This document shows positions 1-6,181 of a stretch of 14,635 nucleotides of DNA, in pieces. Every line of letters begins with the position of its first letter. Position 1 is the stretch's first letter. The translations under genes and the position numbers were made by a program. Under the pieces are notes generated by a model, which saw only the letters and a program-made list of their open reading frames with translations, ran no database searches and had not been told where the DNA came from. Source of the DNA: Clostridia bacterium (GTDB lineage: Bacteria > Bacillota > Clostridia > Christensenellales > Pumilibacteraceae); the NCBI GenBank assembly GCA_017452405.1, contig JAFTMM010000055.1:1-14635 (forward strand), read 5' to 3'.

Positions 1-210
1 CAATAAATTATTGATAGTATTTTGTAGCTCCTCGTTGCGACTTTTTAAATCACTCTTAGTTGCTAATAAATTATTGATAGTATTTTGTAGCTCCTCGTTG
101 CGACTTTTTAAATCGTCATCAGTTTGACAAGCAACTAATAACATAATGCACGACACCAGCATTATAAGACTCATTGCAAACGTAATAATTTTCATGACTT
201 TAATTTTCAT
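1..210 (-). CDS. Partial lipoprotein with coiled-coil tandem repeats (runs off left edge)
   Basis: The frame is open for 70 codons from an ATG at 210 to the window edge, so the C-terminus is missing. A strong Shine-Dalgarno (AAGGAGG, 8 nt spacing) precedes the ATG. Residues 1-28 form a lipoprotein signal peptide: basic start, hydrophobic core, lipobox LVAC with the lipidated Cys at 28 (LVSC at 18-21 is a second possibility). From residue 33 the protein is a tandem repeat of 21 residues, exactly three heptads (LKSRNEE, LQNTINN, LLATKSD), with Leu every seven residues, as in a coiled coil. It is probably a surface-anchored rod of unknown role. The SD begins directly after the stop at 224-226 that ends the reading frame of the preceding lipoprotein, so the two were probably built as one operon. 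Confidence 0.7.
   Translation of the reverse strand, partial: MKIKVMKIITFAMSLIMLVSCIMLLVACQTDDDLKSRNEELQNTINNLLATKSDLKSRNEELQNTINNLL
2..114. repeat. 63-bp direct repeat inside a lipoprotein gene
   Basis: Bases 2-51 recur without change at 65-114, a period of 63 bp (21 codons); the 13 bases between differ from what follows the second copy. The period keeps the reading frame, so copy number can change without a frameshift. The first copy touches the window edge, so more copies may lie outside. The absence of even synonymous differences points to recent duplication or ongoing homogenisation. Confidence 0.85.
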
Positions 211-223
211 AATTTAAACCTCC

Positions 224-361
224 TTAAGCATAATTCATTTCGACTTGTATGCTTTTATAACTGCAATTGTATAATTTAATGACCAAGCAACGCTGTATCG
301 GCATAGATGTAGACGGTCGCTCATCCGCCATTTCATGTAAAATATCAATTACTATTTCACC
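224..361 (-). pseudogene. In-frame continuation of the 362-718 lipoprotein gene beyond a TAA
   Basis: Past the TAA at 362-364 the same frame stays open for 45 codons to a TAA at 224-226. The extra residues look like protein, including STSMPIQRCLVIK, and the preceding residues (YYGFGCKLQAITEA) do not look like a natural C-terminus. The second stop sits directly against the SD of the next gene, with 13 bp to its ATG, the usual operon spacing. With the first stop the gap would be 151 bp. I infer that the gene originally ended at 224 and that 362-364 is a nonsense mutation, a readthrough stop or a sequencing error. Confidence 0.5.
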
Positions 362-718
362 TTAAGCTTCCGTTATCGCCTGTAATTTGCAACCGAAACC
401 ATAATAAATATCGGTAAAGAAATAGATGACCAAGATATCCGACGTGAACGTCACTTCTTCCGGGAAAGAATCGAATGCCTTGTCAAATTCCTCAGCAGAA
501 TCTATAATAAAGCACCTTTCACGAGGCAGATTATCATCTGTAAATGGATATTTTGTCTGGTTTTCATTTAAAAACTCTTCTTTTGCCCACCTTTCTGCTT
601 TATCGAAAAGTACTGCATCATAAGGCAGCGGCTCCTCATTTATACAAGCAGAACTTAACAAGCCGATACATATAATAAGCGACAAACTTATTATTATTTT
701 TAATATCCTACCTTTCAT
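362..718 (-). CDS. Small secreted lipoprotein, probably truncated by an in-frame stop
   Basis: I chose the ATG at 718 (118 aa) over an upstream in-frame ATG at 769 because 718 has an SD (AGGAG, 7 nt spacing) and begins directly with a signal peptide. Residues 1-25 are a basic start, a long hydrophobic stretch and SSAC, a near-lipobox with Cys25 as the likely lipidated residue. The remainder is acidic and globular-looking (FDKAERWAKEEF, SDILVIYFFTDIYYGFGC). I do not recognise a named family. The protein ends abruptly at a TAA beyond which the frame continues for 45 codons. A consensus promoter at 861-888 lies about 140 nt upstream. It is followed in the same direction by a second lipoprotein gene. 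Function unknown. Confidence 0.6.
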   Translation of the reverse strand: MKGRILKIIISLSLIICIGLLSSACINEEPLPYDAVLFDKAERWAKEEFLNENQTKYPFTDDNLPRERCFIIDSAEEFDKAFDSFPEEVTFTSDILVIYFFTDIYYGFGCKLQAITEA

Positions 719-860
719 ACACCTACTCCTTTTGATTTTTATTTCTACGTGGATTGGAAAACTTTTCATTATATAGACAATTTCAAACGCTATTTTTTAC
801 GCAATTTTAATAAATTTATTTAAATACATTTTTATTCAATTTTAATGCTCTTTTAATAGC

Positions 861-888
861 ATTATAACACATTATTACACTTTGTCAA
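861..888 (-). promoter_or_regulatory. Sigma-A promoter for the lipoprotein pair
   Basis: On the minus strand, TTGACA (883-888) and TATAAT (861-866) are separated by 16 bp; both hexamers are perfect. Transcription would start near 854, giving a leader of about 135 nt before the ATG at 718. That leader is very AT-rich and I see no riboswitch fold in it. Confidence 0.7.
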
Positions 889-950
889 TAGGTTTTCCAA
901 ATTTTCACATAGATTTCACATAAATCTTTTTATTAATTTGGCGCAAAAAA

Positions 951-976
951 ATCTTGCTTCCAAACGGAAGCAAGAT
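951..976 (-). terminator. Intrinsic terminator of the proS-metK operon
   Basis: An 11-bp perfect stem (951-961 with 966-976) closes a 4-nt loop. On the minus strand it is followed by a run of seven T. It lies 19 bp past the metK stop. On the plus strand the stem is followed by TTTATC, so weak bidirectional activity is possible. Confidence 0.87.
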
Positions 977-995
977 TTTATCTTAATATATCTTT

Positions 996-2174
996 TTATA
1001 AATATTTCTTTATCTCGTCTACTTTATCCGTTACTTCCCAAGGGAGGTCGGGTTTACCGAAGTGTCCGTAGTTGGTGGAAGCGGTATAGATGGGGCGTGC
1101 GAGTTTGAGGCTCTTGATGAGCGCGTGAGGACGGAAGTCAAAGACTTTTTCGATAATTTCGAGAATTTTCTCGTCGCTCACTTTGCCCGTACCAAAAGAG
1201 TTTACGCATACGGAAACGGGATTTGCCTTGCCGATTGCGTAGGCTACTTGCAGTTCGAGTTTGTCGGCAACGCCAGCCTTTACCATATTCTTGCAGACGT
1301 AGCGCGCGTAGTAGCTTGCCGATCGGTCTACCTTCGTGGGATCTTTACCGCTAAATGCGCCACCACCGTGAGGCACTACTCCACCGTAGGTATCAACGAT
1401 AATTTTTCTGCCGGTAAGTCCGCTATCGCCCTCCGGTCCACCGACCACGAAACGTCCGCTTGGATTGATAAGGTATTTCGTTTCTTCGGTCAGAAGTTTT
1501 TTATCAATGACTGCAAGCGCTACTTCGCGCTTTAAGTCAGCTTGTATAGTTTCGAGAGTCACGCTTTCGTCGTGCTGTGAGGAAATGACTACCGTATCTA
1601 TATGATGGGGCTTGTCGCCGTCGTAGGCTACCGTCACCTGCACCTTGCCGTCGGGGCGAAGGTAAGGAATAAGTCCGCTCTTTCGCACTTCGGTAAGTCT
1701 ACGGCTGAGCTTGTGCGCAAGGCTAATAGACAGCGGCATCATGTCGTCCGTTTCGTTGGTTGCGTAACCGAACATCATACCTTGGTCGCCTGCGCCGAGC
1801 TTATCGTCAGCGTCCTCGTTTCCTTCCCTTGCTTCGAGCGACTGCGTAACGCCCATGGAAATATCGGGAGATTGCTTGTCAAGGCGAACGATAACCTCGC
1901 AATTTTCGGGATCAATACCACTCTCCTTTTCATAGCCTATACTACGGAGCGCATCTCTTACCGTTTTTTCTACGTCTATCTCTGTCTGGGTGGTAATCTC
2001 GCCGAATACCATAACAAAGCCGGTAGAGGCGCAGGTTTCGACTGCAACACGGCTCTTAGGATCGCCTGCAAGCGCAACGTCAAGCACGCTGTCGCTTATA
2101 AGGTCGCAGACTTTATCGGGATGTCCTTCCGTAACACTCTCGGAAGAAAATAATCTGTATTTTTTCATAATCAT
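996..2174 (-). CDS. metK: S-adenosylmethionine synthetase
   Basis: MetK makes S-adenosylmethionine from methionine and ATP in the cytosol, supplying the methyl donor for enzymes such as the methyltransferase at 5221-6078. The 392-aa length is normal for the family. Visible signatures: GHPDK at 17-21 (ATP binding), GAGDQG at 127-132, GDSGLTGRK at 249-257, and the Gly-rich phosphate loop [16 protein letters not shown] at 270-285. Two in-frame ATGs exist (2174 and 2168); the second gives [19 protein letters not shown], closer to most family members. Neither has a clear SD. It lies 15 bp downstream of proS, so the two are almost certainly co-transcribed, and a strong terminator follows. No SAM riboswitch is possible in the 15-bp gap. 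Confidence 0.97.
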   Translation of the reverse strand: MIMKKYRLFSSESVTEGHPDKVCDLISDSVLDVALAGDPKSRVAVETCASTGFVMVFGEITTQTEIDVEKTVRDALRSIGYEKESGIDPENCEVIVRLDKQSPDISMGVTQSLEAREGNEDADDKLGAGDQGMMFGYATNETDDMMPLSISLAHKLSRRLTEVRKSGLIPYLRPDGKVQVTVAYDGDKPHHIDTVVISSQHDESVTLETIQADLKREVALAVIDKKLLTEETKYLINPSGRFVVGGPEGDSGLTGRKIIVDTYGGVVPHGGGAFSGKDPTKVDRSASYYARYVCKNMVKAGVADKLELQVAYAIGKANPVSVCVNSFGTGKVSDEKILEIIEKVFDFRPHALIKSLKLARPIYTASTNYGHFGKPDLPWEVTDKVDEIKKYL

Positions 2175-2189
2175 TCGTTAATTTTTTCT

Positions 2190-3914
2190 TTACTTAAAAC
2201 TTTCAAGCATTTTAGCAACGAGCTGTGCGATTTCGTCAGCGGCGGTATCCATAGAGAACTCGGTCTTTAACGTCTTGTCACGAGTAGAAACCTCGACTAC
2301 GCCACGTTCGCAAGTCTTTTGGCTGACTACCGCGCGCACGGGTACGCCAAAGAGGTCTGCGTCGGCGAACATAAAGCCGGGACGAACCTCTCGGTCGTCG
2401 TACAATACTTCCACGCCCTTTGCTTCGAGCGCGCTTACGAGGTCCTCGGCTACCGCCTTGACTTTCTCGTCCGTTACGCGGAGGTTGCAGACTTCGACCT
2501 GCCAGGGCGCAATCGACATGGGCCAGATAGGGCCGTAATCGTCGTGGCTTTCTTCGCAAACCGAAGCGATAAGTCTTCCTACGCCGATACCGTAACAGCC
2601 CATAATAGGATTCTTTTCGGTGTTGTCCGAGTCAAGATACGTCATACCCATCGACTTAGTGTACTTGTCGCCGAGCTGGAAGATATTACCGATCTCAATG
2701 CCACGGCGAACTTGAAGTACGGGCTTACCGCACACGGGGCAAATTCCGCCTTCGGAAACCTTCGCTACGTCCACGTAATCGGGCGTATTTTCAAGGTCGC
2801 GTTCAGGATCAAAGCCCGTGTAGTGATAACCCACTTCGTTTGCGCCGACTACGAGGTCTTTCATGCCTTCAAGCGAGCGGTCAAACACTACGGTTGCGTC
2901 TGCATTGAGGTTATACGCGCCGATAAAGCCGGGGACGATTCCGCTTTCGGGAGTAATTTCAGTAGCAGGGTGAATTTCTTTCTTTAAATAATTGCGGAGT
3001 TTGGTTTCGTTTACTTCAAGGTCTCCGCGAATGAACGCTATAACGTATTTATCCGTTTCGTTTTCCTGATAAACTACTGCTTTTGCGGTGGTGTTCGCTT
3101 CCCTGCCGAGAAGATTACAAACCTCTTCGATAGTCTTTTGCGTAGGGGTTTCTACTTTAGTCAGGGGCGCTGAAACGGAAGGCTGGTTCTTAATTATGCT
3201 TTCCGCCACTTCCATATTAGCGCGATAACCGCATTCAGGACAGATTACGAGAGTGTCCTCACCTATGTCCGAAAGAAGCATGAACTCGTGCGAGATTTTA
3301 CCTCCCATCATGCCCGAATCGGACTTAACGGCAATAACGTTCTTTGCGCCTGCGCGCTTGAATATACGCTCGTACGCCACGTACGCTCTATCGTAATATT
3401 TTTCAAGATCTTCCTGCGAAGTATGGAACGAGTATGCGTCTTTCATAGTAAATTCGCGGACGCGGATAAGTCCTCCGCGTGCTCTCGGTTCATCACGGAA
3501 TTTGGTCTGAATCTGATAGATCATGAACGGATATTGCGCGTGTGATTTTGCTACGTTATTAGCAAGGTGAACAGCCGCTTCCTCGTGAGTCATGCCGAGC
3601 ACCATAGGGTTGCCGGAGCGGTCGTTCCAACGCGCCATTTCACTGCCAATGCTCATATAACGGCCGGAGGACTGCCATAAAGACGCAGGCATTACGACGG
3701 GAAACAGGACTTCCTGTCCGTCGATTGCGTCCATTTCCTCACGAATTATCGCCTGAATTTTGCGTGAAATACGCTGAGTAGGCATAAAGAACGAGTATAT
3801 TCCGCTTCCAACAGGCTTCATATAACCGCCCTTGGTCATAAGTATCTGACTCTGTATCTGACTTTCGTCGGACACGTCTTTAAGTCTTTCACCAAGTAAT
3901 TTTCTGACTTTCAT
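2190..3914 (-). CDS. proS: Prolyl-tRNA synthetase, bacterial type with editing insert
   Basis: ProS charges tRNA-Pro with proline in the cytosol. The 574-aa length fits the bacterial form. Class II motifs are present: THEE at 109-112, motif 2 around FRDEPRARGG (139-148), and motif 3 GIGVGRLIA (442-450). Between motifs 2 and 3, roughly 225-395, lies the editing insertion that clears Ala-tRNA-Pro; it is bracketed by two CPxCG pairs (C225/C228 and C392/C395), which may bind zinc. The anticodon-binding domain fills about 468-574. The ATG at 3914 has an SD (AAGGA, 6-nt spacing). It is the first gene of proS-metK. The 300 bp upstream contain repeats but no T-box that I can recognise. Confidence 0.97.
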   Translation of the reverse strand: MKVRKLLGERLKDVSDESQIQSQILMTKGGYMKPVGSGIYSFFMPTQRISRKIQAIIREEMDAIDGQEVLFPVVMPASLWQSSGRYMSIGSEMARWNDRSGNPMVLGMTHEEAAVHLANNVAKSHAQYPFMIYQIQTKFRDEPRARGGLIRVREFTMKDAYSFHTSQEDLEKYYDRAYVAYERIFKRAGAKNVIAVKSDSGMMGGKISHEFMLLSDIGEDTLVICPECGYRANMEVAESIIKNQPSVSAPLTKVETPTQKTIEEVCNLLGREANTTAKAVVYQENETDKYVIAFIRGDLEVNETKLRNYLKKEIHPATEITPESGIVPGFIGAYNLNADATVVFDRSLEGMKDLVVGANEVGYHYTGFDPERDLENTPDYVDVAKVSEGGICPVCGKPVLQVRRGIEIGNIFQLGDKYTKSMGMTYLDSDNTEKNPIMGCYGIGVGRLIASVCEESHDDYGPIWPMSIAPWQVEVCNLRVTDEKVKAVAEDLVSALEAKGVEVLYDDREVRPGFMFADADLFGVPVRAVVSQKTCERGVVEVSTRDKTLKTEFSMDTAADEIAQLVAKMLESFK

Positions 3915-3955
3915 ATTATATCCTTAAAATAAATTGCTTTTATATTGCCACGTTT

Positions 3956-4202
3956 GAGATCCTTCGACTAACGCTCAGGATGACGTGAATATGTTATTTG
4001 AGGTTCTTCGACTTCGCTAACGCTCGGATCAGGATGACAACTTCGCTACCGCTACGATAAGGTTGACGGAGAATGCATCCTTTTCTGTCATACTGAGCGG
4101 AGAGCGTTCAGCTCGCAGTCGAAGTATCTCGGCTTTGTTTTAGACCCTTCGGACTCCCTCCAGGATGACAACGAGAAAAAGTAATGCTCCCTCCAGGATG
4201 AG
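3956..4202. repeat. Cluster of degenerate GATCCTTCGACT...CTCAGGATGACA elements
   Basis: The 303-bp gap between rluA-type and proS genes holds no gene. It carries several variants of one short element: 3956-3984, 4000-4039, an inverted copy at 4086-4130, and shorter partial copies at 4143-4170 and 4185-4202. Each has a conserved left end (GA[GT][AG]TCCTTCGACT-like), a variable GC-rich middle rich in CGCT/TCGC words, and a conserved right end (CTCAGGATGACA-like). ATCCT and AGGAT at the ends can pair, so each copy could fold as a hairpin. The word AGTAATGCTC also recurs at 4180 and 4203. I see no transposase. These resemble dispersed REP-like elements. Confidence 0.7.
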
Positions 4203-4217
4203 AGTAATGCTCTATAA

Positions 4218-4934
4218 TTAATCTCTCGGCTTTACTATGCCGATATAGCGTTCGAGGTTAAAAAGCTGCCAGGGGTATTTTTCGGGCGGAAATACGCGGA
4301 AGCTCATAATCTTATCCGTCGTGGGGTGCTTGAAAGAAAGGTCGTAAGCCCACAGCGAGAACATACCCGTAGGCTGATTCTTACCGTACTTTACGTCGCC
4401 GAAGAGCGGACAACCTATGGTAGCCATCTGCACGCGTATCTGATGACTTCTACCCGTGTAGAGCTTGACGTCCGCAAGGTGCAATCCTTCCTCGTCGTTG
4501 TCTTCGAGAATATTGTAGTCCAGCACGGCTTTCTTTGCTCCGTCCGTAGTCATTGGTACGACCTTTACGATATTGTTCGCCTGATCCTTGGCAAGGTAAT
4601 GCGTAAGGCGATCGCGCTTTGCTTGAGGTTTAGCCGTCAGCACGGCGAGATAACGCTTAGAAAACGTGCCGTCCTTAATCTGCTCGGACAGCCTAGCTGC
4701 CGCCTTACTCGTTTTTGCAAACACCATAACGCCACCCGTAGGTCTGTCAAGACGGTGCACGAGTCCGAGATAAACGTTTCCCGGCTTTGCGTACTTGTCC
4801 TTAATATACGCTTTAAGGAGCGAAAGCATATCCTCGTCGCCCGACTTATCCGACTGACTCGGCACACCCTGAGGCTTAATAACCACAAGTAGATGATTGT
4901 CTTCGTATAAAATTGTTATATCTTTAAAATCCAT
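4218..4934 (-). CDS. RluA-family pseudouridine synthase
   Basis: This enzyme isomerises uridine to pseudouridine in RNA, most likely rRNA or tRNA; the target cannot be assigned from sequence. At 238 aa it has only the catalytic domain and lacks the N-terminal S4 RNA-binding domain of RluC/RluD types. The family motif HRLDRPTGG is at 60-68, with catalytic Asp63. A second conserved block, GRSHQIRVQM followed by GCPLFGDVKYG, runs from 161 to 184. The ATG at 4934 opens the conserved DITILYEDNHLLVVIKP start but has no recognisable SD. The CCTTCGACT-type repeat at 4950-4988 ends 15 bp upstream of the start. It lies alone between two repeat-rich gaps and probably forms its own transcription unit. 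Confidence 0.92.
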   Translation of the reverse strand: MDFKDITILYEDNHLLVVIKPQGVPSQSDKSGDEDMLSLLKAYIKDKYAKPGNVYLGLVHRLDRPTGGVMVFAKTSKAAARLSEQIKDGTFSKRYLAVLTAKPQAKRDRLTHYLAKDQANNIVKVVPMTTDGAKKAVLDYNILEDNDEEGLHLADVKLYTGRSHQIRVQMATIGCPLFGDVKYGKNQPTGMFSLWAYDLSFKHPTTDKIMSFRVFPPEKYPWQLFNLERYIGIVKPRD

Positions 4935-4949
4935 ATTTAAATTAAAGTT

Positions 4950-4988
4950 GAGATCCTTCGACTGCGCTTACGCTTCGCTCAGGATGAC
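4950..4988. repeat. Further copy of the CCTTCGACT...CTCAGGATGAC element
   Basis: This copy has the same ends as the 3956-3984 copy (GAGATCCTTCGACT and CTCAGGATGAC) but a longer middle containing CGCTTACGCTTCG. It stands 15 bp upstream of the pseudouridine synthase ATG, so it occupies the expected promoter or leader region of that gene. A run of A follows at 4990-4996. Confidence 0.7.
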
Positions 4989-4989
4989 C

Positions 4990-5027
4990 AAAAAAACTTA
5001 GTGGCGAAGTGCAGGGCACGAGCCGAG
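4990..5027 (-). terminator. Possible terminator for the methyltransferase gene
   Basis: On the minus strand GGC-N2-GTGC-CCT-GCAC-N3-GCC can form an imperfect hairpin within 5003-5024. Seven T follow at 4996-4990 after a short ACTAAG gap. The gap and internal loops make this weaker than the other terminators here. The hairpin is also the core of the 31-bp repeat, whose other copy (5145-5175) has no T-run. Confidence 0.35.
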
Positions 5028-5175
5028 AGCATAGTTCGGCAAAATTTGCCGTCAGGAAGGCAAAGAACGGTGCTATGGCGGAATTTACCTATTTCATAAA
5101 AGGCAGAGAGTCTGCTCAGACGGACAGCTGGTGAGGGAACATACCTTAGTGGCGAAGTGCAGGGCACGAGCCGAG
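4997..5175. repeat. 31-bp perfect direct repeat within a larger degenerate unit
   Basis: Bases 4997-5027 recur exactly at 5145-5175, an offset of 148 bp. On the minus strand the similarity extends upstream in degenerate form: both units pass through ATAGCA, a CTG..A.CGG block and CTCGGCTCGTGCCC before ending at CACTAAG, so the true unit is about 70-80 bp. The region 4935-5220 has no convincing gene. Two short open frames there only exist because the repeat is open in that frame. The repeat core can fold as a small hairpin (GTGC-CCT-GCAC). Confidence 0.8.
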
Positions 5176-5220
5176 TATGTGACCGAACACGCAGTCCGTA
5201 TCAGCAGTGCTATATGCCTT

Positions 5221-6078
5221 TTATACGCCTTCCTGCCATAAGGCGGAGCAACCACAGGGCAGTTTAATCCCCCTGTCACTCGTTGGAAGCGTCACTTCAT
5301 ACGCTTTTACGTTACCTTGGGGCAGGCTGATTTTTAATATATTTTCCATAACAGTGGGCTGAAGTCCGGTTGTATAGGAGTTTATGAGGAAGAACAGTGG
5401 GTTGTCTGAGAGAACCTTTGCGGTTTGCTCTACGAGCGCGCATACGTTGTCTTCGAGCTTCCACGTCTCGCCGTTCGGTCCTCTGCCGTATGAGGGCGGA
5501 TCCATTAAAATCCCGTCGTAGAAATTACCGCGCTTAATCTCGCGCGCAACGAACTTGTTGCAGTCGTCTACTATATATCTTATACCGTCTTCGGGACATC
5601 CGCTAATAGTAGCGTTCTGCTTGCACCTATCAACCATATTTTTAGCCGCGTCCACGTGCGTAACGCGCGCGCCGATCTTTGCAAGAGCTACGCTTGCGCC
5701 ACCGGTATAGCCGAAAAGGTTGAGAATTTTGGGCCTACCGCCACGACGAATGACTGCTTCGCGCATAGTATCCCAATTCACCGCCTGTTCAGGAAACAGT
5801 CCGGTATGCTTAAAGCCCATAGGTTTTATGAGAAACTTTACGTCGCTGTATGCGATTTGCCACTCCTGCGGGAAAGGGCTCAAGACTTGCCATGCTCCGC
5901 CACCTGAGGACGAACGAACGTAACGCGCGTTGAGCTTTGGAAACTTGGACATATCAAAAGGCGCGCGCCAGATAGCCTGAGGATCGGGGCGAAGCAATAT
6001 TACGCTTCCCCACCTCTCCAGCTTCTCACCGTCACCGCTTGCGATTATTTCATAATCTGTCCATTTTTCTGTCTGCAC
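5221..6078 (-). CDS. Class I SAM-dependent methyltransferase (RlmI/RlmK-like)
   Basis: A Rossmann-fold methyltransferase, probably acting on RNA in the cytosol; substrate not assignable. Motif I is NLFGYTGGAS (120-129), an acidic SAM-ribose site follows in HVDAAK (141-146), and the catalytic-type motif is DPPSYGRG (193-200). The first 100 residues form a separate region before the catalytic fold, as in COG1092-like proteins. The 285-aa length is ordinary for this shorter subgroup. The start is a GTG: the frame has a TGA at 6091-6093 and no other start codon before residue 43, while residues 9-25 already look conserved. The promoter at 6085-6113 puts the transcription start at or beside the GTG, so the mRNA seems leaderless and there is no SD. 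It is monocistronic, with ileS ending upstream at a terminator. Confidence 0.88.
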   Translation of the reverse strand: MQTEKWTDYEIIASGDGEKLERWGSVILLRPDPQAIWRAPFDMSKFPKLNARYVRSSSGGGAWQVLSPFPQEWQIAYSDVKFLIKPMGFKHTGLFPEQAVNWDTMREAVIRRGGRPKILNLFGYTGGASVALAKIGARVTHVDAAKNMVDRCKQNATISGCPEDGIRYIVDDCNKFVAREIKRGNFYDGILMDPPSYGRGPNGETWKLEDNVCALVEQTAKVLSDNPLFFLINSYTTGLQPTVMENILKISLPQGNVKAYEVTLPTSDRGIKLPCGCSALWQEGV

Positions 6079-6084
6079 GTGGAA

Positions 6085-6113
6085 ATTATATCATATTGCA
6101 AAATAATTGGCAA
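6085..6113 (-). promoter_or_regulatory. Promoter of the methyltransferase gene, six bases from its start codon
   Basis: On the minus strand TTGCCA (6108-6113), a 17-bp spacer and TATAAT (6085-6090). Only TTCCAC separates the -10 box from the GTG start at 6078, so the predicted +1 falls on or next to the start codon. Confidence 0.75.
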
Positions 6114-6130
6114 GAAAATAAAGCGATAAT

Positions 6131-6164
6131 AAAACCGACTGCAAAAGATTTTGCAATCGGTTTT
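6131..6164 (-). terminator. Intrinsic terminator of ileS
   Basis: Arms 6131-6146 and 6149-6164 pair over 15 of 16 positions (one C-A mismatch at 6139/6156). On the minus strand the stem ends in CGGTTTTATTATC. It lies 17 bp past the ileS stop and separates ileS from the methyltransferase promoter. Confidence 0.8.
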
Positions 6165-6181
6165 GTCTTATTTATAATCGT

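Noticed and set aside
362..769. Longer start at 769 for the first lipoprotein
   Set aside because: No SD precedes 769, and the ATG at 718 has AGGAG at good spacing and opens directly on the signal peptide.
2175..2189. SAM riboswitch for metK
   Set aside because: Only 15 bp separate proS and metK, so there is no room for one.
2319..2987. 222-codon plus-strand open frame inside proS
   Set aside because: It is antisense to the proS editing and catalytic domains, with no recognisable domain or SD.
3915..4217. T-box leader upstream of proS
   Set aside because: I see no T-box sequence, specifier stem or terminator/antiterminator pair; the stretch is accounted for by degenerate repeats.
4979..5279. 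Two short minus-strand frames sharing SARALHFATK
   Set aside because: The shared peptide only reflects the 31-bp DNA repeat lying in the same frame type; neither frame has an SD or coding character.
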